A DNA stretch of 64,000 nt from Microbacterium ginsengisoli (GTDB lineage: Bacteria > Actinomycetota > Actinomycetes > Actinomycetales > Microbacteriaceae). The notes below the pieces were generated by a model. The model ran no database searches, was not told the DNA's origin, and was given only the letters and a program-made list of their open reading frames with translations. The translations under genes were made by a program, and so were the position numbers. Position 1 is the first letter of the stretch. Each line of letters begins with the position of its first letter. Shown here one piece after another: positions 43,513-52,642 of this stretch. The DNA lies in the NCBI RefSeq assembly GCF_000956535.1, contig NZ_JYIY01000079.1, positions 166,575-230,574 on the forward strand, read 5' to 3'.

Positions 43513-43989
43513 TCAGTCGCCGAGGCGGTTGCGGGTGCGCATCGCGCGCTCGGCCTCACGGCGGTCCTGGCGCTCGCGCAGCGTCTGGCGCTTGTCGTAC
43601 TCGGCCTTGCCCTTCGCGACCGCGATCTCGACCTTGGCGCGGCCGTCAGAGAAGTAGAGCTTGAGCGGCACAAGCGTGTAGCCGCCGGCGGAGATCGCAT
43701 GGCTGAGCTTCACGATCTCGTCCTTGTGCAGCAGCAGCTTGCGCAAGCGCTTCGCGGAGTGGTTGTTCCAGGTGCCCTGCGAGTACTCGGGAATCGTCAC
43801 CGCGTCGAGGAACGCCTCACCGCGCTCGATGAACGCGTACCCGTCGGAGAGGTTCGCGCGCCCCTGGCGTAGCGACTTCACCTCGGTGCCGGTGAGCACC
43901 AGGCCCGCCTCGTACGTCTTCTCGATCGAGTACTCGTGGCGCGCGCGACGATTGGTCGCGACGACCTTCTCCCCGCGTTCCTTGACCAT
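43513..43989 (-). CDS. smpB: SsrA-binding protein SmpB
   Basis: SmpB carries tmRNA to stalled ribosomes. The 158-residue protein shows [35 protein letters not shown] and [11 protein letters not shown], followed by the basic C-terminal tail [16 protein letters not shown] that enters the mRNA channel. It is the last of the order prfB-ftsE-ftsX-smpB, with a 63-base gap after ftsX. Confidence 0.97.
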   Translation of the reverse strand: MVKERGEKVVATNRRARHEYSIEKTYEAGLVLTGTEVKSLRQGRANLSDGYAFIERGEAFLDAVTIPEYSQGTWNNHSAKRLRKLLLHKDEIVKLSHAISAGGYTLVPLKLYFSDGRAKVEIAVAKGKAEYDKRQTLRERQDRREAERAMRTRNRLGD

Positions 43990-44052
43990 GACCTGCTCCT
44001 CCGGGATACTCGCGCCGATCGACGCGAGCCCTCCAGTCTATCGGAGCCGGGA

Positions 44053-44970
44053 TCAGGCGCGAAGCCACCGCCGGATCGCGAATCCCGCCGACAGAGCGGC
44101 GAGCACCACGCCGATCACGATCATCGCCGGGATGACGTACCAGAGGTCGTCCGTCGTGACCCAGGAGGTGATGAACGTCACCCTCGGCTGCAGGTAGCTG
44201 CCGACGCCGAACTGCACGCCCGCCCACACCGTGACGCTCGCGAGCGCCGACCCGATGACCGCCGAGATCACGCCCTCGAGCACGAAGGGGGTCTGGATGA
44301 ACCGGTTCGACGCTCCCACGAGGCGCATGATGCCGATCTCCCGGCGTCTGGCGAACGCCGACAGCCGAATGGTCGTAGAGATCAGCAGTACCGCGGCGAT
44401 GAGCATGAGCACGGCGATGCCGACGGCGATGTAGGTCGCGACCGTCAGCGCCGAGAACAGCGGCTGCAGGTACTGCATCTGATCGGCGACCTCTTCGACG
44501 CCCGCGGTCGAGGAGAACTGCTCGGCGAGCACGTCGGACTGCGACTGGTCCTTGAGGTTGATCCAGAACGTCGCATTGATCTGGTCGGGGCTGATCACCG
44601 AGGCGTACTGCGATCCGAGCTGCTGGATGGCGCTCTGGTAGGCCTCCTGACTCGTCTGGAACGTGTAGTTCTTGATGAGCGGCGCGAGCGTCGATCCGTC
44701 GAGCGTCGCCTTCACGGCGGCGATCTGGTCATCGGTGGCCGCGGTGCCGGGGGCGCAGTTCTTCGCCTGGGACACTGTCGAGCACATGTAGACGGCGACC
44801 TGTGCGCGGTCGACCCAGAACGAGCGCAGCTTGCCGATCTGCGACTGCATGAGCATGGCGGCGCCGACAAAGGTCAGCGACACGAAGGTCACGAGGATGA
44901 CCGAGATCACCATCGAGGCGTTGCGGCGCAGCCCGCCGAACGCCTCGCCGAGAACGAGTCCGAGCCTCAT
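44053..44970 (-). CDS. ftsX: Cell-division ABC-like permease FtsX
   Basis: FtsX with FtsE controls peptidoglycan hydrolases at the septum. The 305 residues contain an N-terminal membrane segment (after about residue 20), an extracellular domain of about 150 residues with two cysteines (YMCSTVSQAKNCAPG), and three C-terminal segments. The sequence ARRREIGIMRLVGAS is the FtsX/MacB coupling motif. The start overlaps the ftsE stop by ATGA. Confidence 0.96.
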   Translation of the reverse strand: MRLGLVLGEAFGGLRRNASMVISVILVTFVSLTFVGAAMLMQSQIGKLRSFWVDRAQVAVYMCSTVSQAKNCAPGTAATDDQIAAVKATLDGSTLAPLIKNYTFQTSQEAYQSAIQQLGSQYASVISPDQINATFWINLKDQSQSDVLAEQFSSTAGVEEVADQMQYLQPLFSALTVATYIAVGIAVLMLIAAVLLISTTIRLSAFARRREIGIMRLVGASNRFIQTPFVLEGVISAVIGSALASVTVWAGVQFGVGSYLQPRVTFITSWVTTDDLWYVIPAMIVIGVVLAALSAGFAIRRWLRA

Positions 44971-45989
44971 CGCGTGGGTCCCACTTCCTCGCCCGGGCCC
45001 TCGAGCCCGAGACGGTCGGCGACGCCCAGCGCGTCGAGCGAAAGATCATCCGCCTCCGTGGGGCGGGGTGCTGCCGGTGCCGGCGCGGCGGTCGGCGCGG
45101 CCTGCGGAGCGGGCGCCTGCGGCGGGGTGACCGGCGCCGCGTCGGGCGCCGCCGGCTGCGGCGCCACCGCGGGCTGCGCGGCGACCGGCGGAACCGGCGC
45201 CTGGGAGTCCGCGGCGATCTCCTTCTGCAGCTCGATGACCTCGGTCAACGCAGCGACGGCGGCCGCGCCGCGCTCCTGCTGCGGCTGCAGTCGCGGGATC
45301 GACGAGGTGTCGCCATAGCCGCCGTGACGCTCGTCGCGCACCATCTCGCCGCCGCGCAGCTCGATCACGCGGCGCTGCATCTGGTCGACGAACGCGGCCT
45401 CGTGGGTCGCCATGAGCACAGTGGTTCCGCTCGCGTTGATGCGGGCGAGCAGCTGCATGATGTCGACGGATGTCGCGGGGTCGAGGTTTCCGGTCGGCTC
45501 GTCGGCCAGCAGCACCTGGGGACGGTTCACGAGGGCGCGGGCGATCGCGACGCGCTGCTGCTCACCACCGGACAGCTCGTGCGGAAGGCGCTTCTCCTTG
45601 CCGGCGAGGCCCACGAGCGCGAGCGCCTCGGGCACCGCCTGGTGGATGAATCCGCGTGAGGATCCGATCACCTGCAGGCTGAACGCGACGTTCTGGAAGA
45701 CGGTCTTGGTCGGCAGCAGCCGGAAGTCCTGGAACACCGAGCCGATGTTGCGGCGGAAGTAGGGGACCTTGCGGCTCGCCACCCGTCGCAGATCCCTGCC
45801 GAGCACGACCACACGGCCCTGACTGGGGATGTCCTCGCGGAGGATCAGACGCAGGCACGAGGACTTCCCCGATCCCGACGCCCCCACGAGGAAGACGAAC
45901 TCGCCGCGTTGCACCTCGAAGTCGACGCCGTTGAGGGCGGGCTTGGAGGTGCCGCGATACCGCTTGGTGACGTTCTCGAACCGGATCAT
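44967..45989 (-). CDS. ftsE: Cell-division ATP-binding protein FtsE with long Pro/Ala-rich tail
   Basis: The ATPase core (residues 1 to about 222) has Walker A GASGSGKSS, signature LSGGEQQRVAIARAL (139-153) and Walker B VLLADEPTGNLD. FtsE is usually about 225-230 residues; this protein has 340. The extra roughly 115 residues hold a helix-like segment (VAALTEVIELQKEIAAD), a Pro/Ala/Gln-rich linker and an acidic end DDLSLDALGVADRLGLEGPG. The tail is in frame and uninterrupted up to the ftsX overlap. It could recruit a septal partner. Confidence 0.95.
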   Translation of the reverse strand: MIRFENVTKRYRGTSKPALNGVDFEVQRGEFVFLVGASGSGKSSCLRLILREDIPSQGRVVVLGRDLRRVASRKVPYFRRNIGSVFQDFRLLPTKTVFQNVAFSLQVIGSSRGFIHQAVPEALALVGLAGKEKRLPHELSGGEQQRVAIARALVNRPQVLLADEPTGNLDPATSVDIMQLLARINASGTTVLMATHEAAFVDQMQRRVIELRGGEMVRDERHGGYGDTSSIPRLQPQQERGAAAVAALTEVIELQKEIAADSQAPVPPVAAQPAVAPQPAAPDAAPVTPPQAPAPQAAPTAAPAPAAPRPTEADDLSLDALGVADRLGLEGPGEEVGPTR

Positions 45990-45998
45990 GGCTGTGTC

Positions 45999-46004
45999 AG
46001 CCTA
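45999..46004 (-). promoter_or_regulatory. Possible -10 element of ftsE
   Basis: On the minus strand TAGGCT is followed by nine bases and the ftsE ATG, giving a leader of zero to three bases. It suggests that ftsE-ftsX can be transcribed apart from prfB. Confidence 0.45.
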
Positions 46005-46065
46005 AGCGCGGCTCTCGCGGCATCCGGGTGCGACACCCGGGGGCGCGACATCCGTTCACCGGATG

Positions 46066-47178
46066 TCAGTCGTCGTCGTCCTTGCGCTTGCGCCAACGGA
46101 TTCCGGCGGCGATGAAGCCGTCGAGGTCGCCGTCGAAGACCACGGCGGGGTTGCCGACCTCGTGGCCGGTGCGGAGGTCCTTCACGAGCTGCTGACCGTA
46201 GAGGAAGTAGGAGCGCATCTGGTCGCCCCAGCTCGCCGTGATGGTGCCGGCGAGCTCCTTCTTCTTCGCCGCCTCCTCCTCGCGCTTGAGCAGCAGCAGC
46301 CGGGTCTGCAGCACGCGCATGGCCGCCGCGCGGTTCTGGATCTGCGACTTCTCGTTCTGCATCGAGACGACGATGCCGGTCGGGAGGTGGGTGATGCGCA
46401 CGGCGGAGTCGGTGGTGTTGACCGACTGCCCGCCGGGGCCCGAGGAGCGGAACACGTCGACGCGGATGTCACCCTCGGGGACGTCGACCTCGACGGCCTC
46501 CTCCATGACCGGGATGACCTCGACCGCGGCGAAGCTCGTCTGTCGCTTGTCGGCGCCGCCGAACGGGCTGATGCGCGCGAGACGGTGGGTGCCGGCCTCG
46601 ACCGAGAGGGTGCCGTAGGCGTAGGGCGCGTCGACCTCAAAGGTGGCCGACTTGATGCCGGCGCCTTCGGCGTAGGAGGTGTCCATCACCTTGACGGGGT
46701 ACTTGTGGCGCTCGGCCCAGCGCAGGTACATGCGCATGAGCATCTCGGCGAAGTCGGTGGCGTCGTCGCCGCCGGCGCCGGAGCGGATGGTGACGACCGC
46801 CGACCGTGAGTCGTACTCACCGTCGAGGAGGGTCTGCACCTCCAGCTGGCTGATGACCTCCCCGAGGTCCTTCAGCTCGCGGCGGGCCTCGTCGGCCGAG
46901 TCCTGGTCCTCGAGCTCGTTGGCGAGCTCGACGAGCACCTCGAGGTCGTCGAGGCGGCGGGCGACCGCGTCGATGCGGGCGAGGTCGGCCTGACGGTGGC
47001 TGAGCGCGCTCGTCACCTTCTGCGCCTTCTCGGGGTCGTCCCAGAGGTCGGGTGCACCGGCCTCCTCGCTCAGGCGAGAGATGTCGGCGCGCAGCGCATC
47101 GACGTCGACGACGGCGGTGATGTCGGCGAACGTGGAGCGGATGGCCTGGATATCGGCGGACAGATCGAGCTCGAGCAT
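46066..47178 (-). CDS. prfB: Peptide chain release factor 2
   Basis: RF2 releases the finished chain at UGA and UAA codons. The 370-residue protein has the SPF codon-recognition tripeptide ([12 protein letters not shown]) and the catalytic GGQ loop ([10 protein letters not shown]). The frame is continuous from the ATG ([11 protein letters not shown]), so the programmed frameshift known from E. coli prfB is absent. It is first in the prfB-ftsE-ftsX-smpB order and divergent from an MFS gene only 25 bases away. Confidence 0.97.
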   Translation of the reverse strand: MLELDLSADIQAIRSTFADITAVVDVDALRADISRLSEEAGAPDLWDDPEKAQKVTSALSHRQADLARIDAVARRLDDLEVLVELANELEDQDSADEARRELKDLGEVISQLEVQTLLDGEYDSRSAVVTIRSGAGGDDATDFAEMLMRMYLRWAERHKYPVKVMDTSYAEGAGIKSATFEVDAPYAYGTLSVEAGTHRLARISPFGGADKRQTSFAAVEVIPVMEEAVEVDVPEGDIRVDVFRSSGPGGQSVNTTDSAVRITHLPTGIVVSMQNEKSQIQNRAAAMRVLQTRLLLLKREEEAAKKKELAGTITASWGDQMRSYFLYGQQLVKDLRTGHEVGNPAVVFDGDLDGFIAAGIRWRKRKDDDD

Positions 47179-47186
47179 GACAGTCC

Positions 47187-47196
47187 AGACTAACGT
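47187..47196. promoter_or_regulatory. Overlapping divergent -10 elements of prfB and an MFS gene
   Basis: TAGTCT on the minus strand (47192 to 47187) lies eight bases before the prfB ATG. TAACGT on the plus strand (47191-47196) lies seven bases before the MFS ATG. The two hexamers share two base pairs, so one polymerase would exclude the other. Confidence 0.5.
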
Positions 47197-47203
47197 GGAA
47201 GCG

Positions 47204-48433
47204 ATGGATGATCGTGCGGGCCTGGTGCTGGGCCGACTCGCACCCATGATCTACGGGCCGACCATCCTCTTCTCCCTCGGCGAGGGCGCGGTCATCCCCC
47301 TCGTGCCGGTCATCGCGACGAACCTCGGGGCGGATGTCGCGGGTGCCGGTTTCATCGCGAGCGCGCTGGTGGTGGGGCAGCTCGTCGGCAATCTCCCCGC
47401 CGGCTGGCTCGTCGCCCGCGCCGGTGAGCGCGTGACGATGGCGATCGCCGGCGGCGTCGCGATGCTGGGCGTGCTGGGCACCGTGTTCGCGCCGAGCCTG
47501 CCGGTGTTCGCGGCGGCGGTATTCGTGATCGGCTTCTGCGCGGCCGCGTTCGGGCTCGCCCGCCATTCGTTCATGACGACGCGGGTGCCGCTGCACTTCC
47601 GTGCGCGGGCGCTGTCGCTGCTCGGCGGCTCCTTCCGGCTCGGCATCTTCGTCGGTCCGTTCATCGCCGCCGGGCTCCTCGCGGTCTTCGGCACCGAGCA
47701 TGCGGCGCTCTGGTTCTTCGCCGGATGCCTCGCGGTGCTCGTCGTTCTCGTGCTGTTCGGTCCCGACCCCGAGCGTGTCGCCCCGCCGGGAGGGGAGCCG
47801 GTCGTCGCGCTCGAGCGGGAGGGCGTGTTCCGCACGATGTGGCGCCACCGCGGCGTGCTGTCGCGCCTCGGGGTGGCCGCGGCATCCCTGTCGGCGGTGC
47901 GCGCCGCCCGCCAGGTGGTGCTGCCGCTGTGGGGCGTGTCGATCGGGCTGGACGCCAGCACCATCGCGCTCGTCGTGGGCGTGTCGGGCGCGATCGACTT
48001 CGCCCTGTTCTACGCGAGTGGGCAGGTGATGGACCGCTTCGGGCGGTTGTGGGCAGCCTTGCCGGCCATGCTGCTCATGGCGGGCGGATTCCTCGTGCTC
48101 GCCTTCACCCACGACGTGTCGGGACGCCTCGGCTGGTACCTTGCCGTCGGCATCGTGCTGGGGCTCGGCAACGGGCTCTCGAGCGGCATCCTGCTGACCC
48201 TCGGGGCCGATGTCGCACCGCGCGCGGATCCCGCGCCGTTCCTCGGGTCGTGGCGCACGCTGAGCGATGCGGGCGGGGCGACCGCTCCCGTGCTCGTGAG
48301 CATCATCGCCGCGGCCGGCAGCCTCGCGATCGCGACCGGCGCCGTCGGCCTCATCGGTCTCGCCGGCGCGCTCGCGTTCGTCCGATACGTGCCCCGGTTC
48401 GTGCCGCACGCGCGGACGAGCCGACGCGGCTAG
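47204..48433 (+). CDS. MFS transporter
   Basis: This 409-residue protein has about twelve membrane segments, with [19 protein letters not shown] as motif A and a central cytoplasmic loop around residues 185-210. The function is probably efflux; the substrate is unknown. The start is at [10 protein letters not shown], seven bases after TAACGT. It ends 10 bases before the convergent XRE-type regulator. Confidence 0.9.
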   Translation: MDDRAGLVLGRLAPMIYGPTILFSLGEGAVIPLVPVIATNLGADVAGAGFIASALVVGQLVGNLPAGWLVARAGERVTMAIAGGVAMLGVLGTVFAPSLPVFAAAVFVIGFCAAAFGLARHSFMTTRVPLHFRARALSLLGGSFRLGIFVGPFIAAGLLAVFGTEHAALWFFAGCLAVLVVLVLFGPDPERVAPPGGEPVVALEREGVFRTMWRHRGVLSRLGVAAASLSAVRAARQVVLPLWGVSIGLDASTIALVVGVSGAIDFALFYASGQVMDRFGRLWAALPAMLLMAGGFLVLAFTHDVSGRLGWYLAVGIVLGLGNGLSSGILLTLGADVAPRADPAPFLGSWRTLSDAGGATAPVLVSIIAAAGSLAIATGAVGLIGLAGALAFVRYVPRFVPHARTSRRG

Positions 48434-48443
48434 CGACTCGGAG

Positions 48444-49289
48444 TCAGCGGGTCTCGACGAACGACTGCGTGCCGATGACGGTGAGCAGCGCCAGCTTCTC
48501 GGCGTCGGGGGTGCCCGGGGTCGCCGTGAACACGAGCAGTCGCTGTCCCGTGTCTGTGTCGAGCAGCGTCTGGCAGTCGAGTGTGAAGGTGCCGATCTCG
48601 GGGTGCACGAAGCGCTTCGTGGCGGGATGCTTCTCGCGCACCTCGTGCTCGGCCCACAGCGCCCGGAACTCCGGGCTCTCGTCGTCGAGCGCACGCACGA
48701 CCCGACCGGCGAGCGAGTCGTCGCCGTAGCGCACGTAGGCACTGCGCAGCTCGGCCACGAAGGCGCGGGCGCGCTCGTCGTGGTCGTCGCGGGCGTAGAC
48801 GTCGCGCGAGGCGGGCTGCGCGAACCACCGGTAGACGGTGACTCGCGCGAGGCCGGTGAGGGCCGTCGCGTCGCCGAGCAGCGCCTTTGCGGGCGCGGTC
48901 TGCACGAGGGTCTCACCGAACTCGTTCACGACCTGCGCGGGGGTGTCGCGCAGCCGGTCGAGGATGCGCAGCATCGCCGGCGCGACGTGCGAGCTGCCGC
49001 CGGTGCGCTCGGGCGCGGGGTGCCCGGCGAGGCGGAACAGGTGGCCGCGCTCGTCGTCGCTCAGCCGCAGGGCGCGGGCGAGGGCGGTGAGCATCTGCTC
49101 CGACGGCTGGGGGCTGCGGCCCTGCTCGAGCCGGTTCAGATAGTCGGTCGACATCGTCGCGAGCTGGGCGACCTCTTCACGACGCAGCCCCGGCGTGCGG
49201 CGGCGCGGGCTGCGCGCGAGCCCGACGTCCTCGGGTTGCAGCGCCTCGCGTCGGCGGCGCAGGAAGTCGCCCAGCTGTTCACGGTCCAC
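48444..49289 (-). CDS. XRE-family regulator with MmyB-like ligand domain
   Basis: This 281-residue protein has an N-terminal HTH (about 10-70; RREEVAQLATMSTDYLNRLE with QGRSPQPSEQMLTALARAL) and a PAS-like MmyB ligand-binding domain after residue 100 (WFAQPASRDVY, HPEIGTFTLDCQTL). This family is common in actinobacteria next to a divergent SDR gene, as here, which it probably represses. Start at a GTG; no good Shine-Dalgarno is visible. Confidence 0.9.
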   Translation of the reverse strand: MDREQLGDFLRRRREALQPEDVGLARSPRRRTPGLRREEVAQLATMSTDYLNRLEQGRSPQPSEQMLTALARALRLSDDERGHLFRLAGHPAPERTGGSSHVAPAMLRILDRLRDTPAQVVNEFGETLVQTAPAKALLGDATALTGLARVTVYRWFAQPASRDVYARDDHDERARAFVAELRSAYVRYGDDSLAGRVVRALDDESPEFRALWAEHEVREKHPATKRFVHPEIGTFTLDCQTLLDTDTGQRLLVFTATPGTPDAEKLALLTVIGTQSFVETR

Positions 49290-49389
49290 TCCCCCATGGT
49301 CGCCGCGACCCGGCGCGCGAGCAAGGGATCGCCGATCCCCCGATCGACGAGTCCTTCCCGGATGCCGCGCCCCGCCCGACGATCGAGAC

Positions 49390-50154
49390 ATGACCGATTC
49401 ACGCATCATCCTCATCACCGGCGGTTCCCGTGGCCTGGGCCGCGCCACCGCCCTCGCCGTCGCGGCCGCCGGCGACGACGTCGTCGTCACCTATCGATCG
49501 GGCGCCGGCGACGCGGCATCCGTCGTGTCCGACATCGCGGCGCTCGGGCGGCGCGCGGTGGCGCTGGAACTCGACACGACCGCACCCGAGACGTTCGCCG
49601 CGTTCGCCGACACCCTGCGCGCCACGCTCGCGGCGACCTGGGGACGCGAGACGTTCGACGGGCTGGTGAACAACGCCGGGTTCGCCGGCAGCACACCGTT
49701 CGGCGGCATCGAGCACGAGACGATCGACGCGCTGGTCGCCGTGCATTTCACCGGGGTCGTGCTGCTCACGCAGCAGCTCGAGCCTCTGCTCACCGACGGC
49801 GGCCGCATCGTCAACATCTCCAGCGGCCTTACCCGCAATCCCGCCAACTCGGCGTATTCGGTGTACGCCGCGATGAAGACCGCGATCGAGACGTGGACGC
49901 TGTATCTCGCGAAGGACCTCGGCCGGCGCGGCATCACCGTCAACACGGTGGCGCCGGGGGCGACCGCGACCGACTTCGCGGGCGGCGGCATCCGTGACGA
50001 CGAGGGCTACCGCGGCATGATCCTGCCGACGGTGGCGCTCGGCCGCATCGGCGAGCCCGACGACGTCGGCCGGGCGATCGCCGCCGTGCTCGACCCGCGC
50101 CTGGCGTGGGTCACGGGGCAGCGCATCGAGGCGTCGGGCGGCCAGCGCCTGTGA
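49390..50154 (+). CDS. SDR-family oxidoreductase
   Basis: This 254-residue enzyme has TGGSRGLGRA (cofactor loop), NNAGFAG, NISSGLTR and the Tyr-x3-Lys pair in YSVYAAMKTA. It resembles FabG-like reductases. It is divergent from an MmyB-type XRE regulator across 100 bases and is probably its target. It is followed by a strong terminator. Confidence 0.9.
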   Translation: MTDSRIILITGGSRGLGRATALAVAAAGDDVVVTYRSGAGDAASVVSDIAALGRRAVALELDTTAPETFAAFADTLRATLAATWGRETFDGLVNNAGFAGSTPFGGIEHETIDALVAVHFTGVVLLTQQLEPLLTDGGRIVNISSGLTRNPANSAYSVYAAMKTAIETWTLYLAKDLGRRGITVNTVAPGATATDFAGGGIRDDEGYRGMILPTVALGRIGEPDDVGRAIAAVLDPRLAWVTGQRIEASGGQRL

Positions 50155-50158
50155 CCTG

Positions 50159-50192
50159 CGAGGGGGCGGATGCCGCGGCATCCGCCCCCTCG
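50159..50192. terminator. 34-bp perfect palindrome terminator containing the repeated 16-mer
   Basis: A 17-bp stem with no spacer (arms CGAGGGGGCGGATGCCG and its complement) lies five bases after the SDR stop. Its core (50168-50183) is the fourth perfect copy of GGATGCCGCGGCATCC. The GC-rich hairpin is the obvious end of the SDR transcript and precedes the aldo/keto reductase promoter. Confidence 0.85.
50168..50183. repeat. Copy 4 of 16-bp palindrome GGATGCCGCGGCATCC
   Basis: This is the only perfect copy that is intergenic; it forms the apex of the terminator hairpin. Confidence 0.9.
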
Positions 50193-50215
50193 GCCTCGAT
50201 GTCGCGCCGGGCTCC

Positions 50216-51064
<849 letters not shown>

Positions 51065-51082
51065 CCTCGTCTCAATAGGTCA

Positions 51083-51110
51083 CGGCCGGTCGCCTTCGGG
51101 CGGCCGGCCG
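51083..51110 (+). terminator. UUCG-loop terminator after the aldo/keto reductase gene
   Basis: A 12-pair stem (CGGCCGG, one T-G pair, CGCC) closes on a TTCG tetraloop, 18 bases after the stop codon. Confidence 0.8.
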
Positions 51111-51173
51111 TTGCCGCGTGCACTCGGGGCGTACGTAACCGCCCCGCGGCACACGTGATCGCGGCATCCCGGG

Positions 51174-51593
51174 TCACCGCAGCGCGACGCGGCTCGTGGC
51201 GGTCGAGGTGAGATCGACCCCCGCCGGCACGAACGGCGAGAGCAGCACCGACCGCCAGATCGACGTCACTGTCACCCGCGCTGAGCGACCGTCGTCGGTC
51301 ACCGCGTCGACGAGCACGGCGTCGGCCCCCGTCGCGGCCAGCGCACGCTCGGCACCCGAGGTGATGTCTTCCCCACGCAGCACGATCACCGCCCCCTCGC
51401 CCTCCAACCGGATGTCATACGAGGATGCCGCGGCCACCGCCGCCGCGTCGGCGACACCGTCCAAGCGCTTCTGCGCGAGGAACAGACCCGTCGCCTCGGC
51501 GCACACCAGCACCAGGGCGATCGCGAGCATCCCGTAGCCGAGCACGAGCGGGAGGATCGACCCCTCGTCATCGGTTTCGCGCCGCCCGCTCAT
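51174..51593 (-). CDS. Tad-locus secreted protein (Rv3654c-like)
   Basis: This 139-residue protein has a short charged N-terminus ending in DDEGS, then a hydrophobic segment (ILPLVLGYGMLAIALVLVCA) and an outside domain. It is the last gene of the Tad operon, the position and size of Rv3654c-like helicase/secretion-neighbourhood TadE-like proteins. It is coupled by ATGA to the TadE-like gene upstream. It is probably a pseudopilin-like accessory component. Confidence 0.75.
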   Translation of the reverse strand: MSGRRETDDEGSILPLVLGYGMLAIALVLVCAEATGLFLAQKRLDGVADAAAVAAASSYDIRLEGEGAVIVLRGEDITSGAERALAATGADAVLVDAVTDDGRSARVTVTSIWRSVLLSPFVPAGVDLTSTATSRVALR

Positions 51594-52036
51594 CGTCCCG
51601 GTCCCGCCGACACGAGCTGCACTGCCGAGGCCTCGATCGGCACGGCCGCGAGATCCTCCCACCCGAACACGGGCGGTACGAGCGGCAGCGCCACGCGCGT
51701 CTGCACGGTCGCGGTGAGCACGACGCCGGGGGCGGGGCATCCGTCGTCCGCCGGGGCGCAACGGACCCGCACCGAGATGTCGGCGGGGTCGATGCCGTAG
51801 TCGGCGGCGGTGGTCTGCACCACCCGCGCGATGTGGCCGTCGATATCGCCGTCGGCCACGGCGATCGATCGAGCGAGGTGGCGGGCCGCGGCATCCGCGC
51901 CGAACGCATGCGACTGCACGAGCCCGAGGGTCACGACCAGGTAGACCACGGGAACGAGCAGCAGCAGCCCGGCGACGAGGAACTCGATCGATGCCGAGCC
52001 GTCATCGGGGTCAGTCGAAGGATTCGAGCGGCGCAT
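51590..52036 (-). CDS. TadE-like pseudopilin
   Basis: This 148-residue protein has the TadE-type start DDGSASIEFLVAGLLLLVP, a prepilin-like Gly/Ala-Ser-x4-Glu pattern followed by a membrane helix. The extracellular remainder has two cysteines (RCAPADDGCPAPG) that may form a disulfide. It overlaps the preceding TadE-like gene by 26 bp and is coupled by ATGA to the next gene. Confidence 0.82.
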   Translation of the reverse strand: MRRSNPSTDPDDGSASIEFLVAGLLLLVPVVYLVVTLGLVQSHAFGADAAARHLARSIAVADGDIDGHIARVVQTTAADYGIDPADISVRVRCAPADDGCPAPGVVLTATVQTRVALPLVPPVFGWEDLAAVPIEASAVQLVSAGPGR

Positions 52037-52397
52037 CGCCGGTCACCTCCATCGCCCCGGGGATGCCGACGAGGCCGATCACGGGAAAGGTCGCGCTCAC
52101 GGTGACCCGCACCGTCGGGAACCCCGCCTCCGCCGACGTCGCCACGCGGATCTCGTCGATCAGCCCGCCACCCACGGCCCGCGTGATGGCGTCGCGGGTG
52201 CGCGCCTCGCCGTCTCCCGGCGTGGCATCGGCGAGGGCGGCGACGTGTGCTCCTTCGGATGCCGCGTCCTGCACGACGTTGCGTACGTACACCGCCAGCG
52301 CGAACTGCAGCACCGCCAGCGTCAGTACCGTGAGGAGGGCCCCGACCATGACGAACTCGGCCGCCGCGGATCCCTCGTCGTCACGCCGCCGCCTCAG
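52011..52397 (-). CDS. TadE-like pseudopilin with apparent CTG start
   Basis: This protein of about 128 residues has the TadE signature RRDDEGSAAAEFVMVGALLTV followed by a membrane helix and an extracellular domain. No ATG, GTG or TTG lies between the pilin gene and the signature. A CTG at 52397 overlaps the Flp-like stop as CTGA, matching the NTGA coupling used by its neighbours, so CTG initiation is the best reading. An in-frame ATG at 52507 would add 37 residues lying entirely inside the pilin gene and is less likely. Confidence 0.65.
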   Translation of the reverse strand: MRRRRDDEGSAAAEFVMVGALLTVLTLAVLQFALAVYVRNVVQDAASEGAHVAALADATPGDGEARTRDAITRAVGGGLIDEIRVATSAEAGFPTVRVTVSATFPVIGLVGIPGAMEVTGDAPLESFD

Positions 52398-52582
52398 AAT
52401 CCGGAGACGCGGGCGATCGCGTTCTGGAACAGCTCGGCGAGCGCGGGGCCGGCGAGCGCCCAGATCACCACGACGAGTCCCGCCGTCATGAGGGTGATCA
52501 GCACCCATCCGGGCACGTCGCCCGTGTCGTCGTGAACGGCACCCGCCCAGGCCGCCCGCAGGCGGCGCCACATGCGCGTCAT
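52394..52582 (-). CDS. Flp-family pilin (DUF4244-like)
   Basis: This 62-residue protein has a basic N-terminus, DDTGDVPGWVLITLMTAG and a single hydrophobic helix VVIWALAGPALAELF, the form of actinobacterial Flp pilins. It should be the main structural subunit of the Tad pilus. A strong GGAAGGAG Shine-Dalgarno lies about nine bases before the ATG (MTRMWRRL), unlike the weak sites of its neighbours, and a hairpin separates it from tadC. Both features suit high pilin output. Confidence 0.8.
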   Translation of the reverse strand: MTRMWRRLRAAWAGAVHDDTGDVPGWVLITLMTAGLVVVIWALAGPALAELFQNAIARVSGF

Positions 52583-52597
52583 CTCTCTCACTCCTTC

Positions 52598-52620
52598 CGC
52601 GCGGATCCCACATCCGCGCG
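52598..52620 (-). promoter_or_regulatory. Hairpin between tadC and the pilin gene
   Basis: A 9-bp stem (CGCGCGGAT with its complement) encloses a 5-base loop, 22 bases downstream of the tadC stop and 16 bases upstream of the pilin start. It may shield the pilin message from decay or partly stop upstream transcription. Confidence 0.6.
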
Positions 52621-52642
52621 TCATCGACCGTGGAGGGCACGG

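Noticed and set aside
46066..47247. Programmed +1 frameshift in prfB
   Set aside because: The reading frame is continuous from the ATG at 47178; there is no in-frame TGA near codon 25.
52398..52507. ATG at 52507 as start of the first TadE-like gene
   Set aside because: It would place 37 basic residues inside the pilin gene in another frame, and TadE proteins begin a few residues before the (D/E)-GS-A-EF signature.
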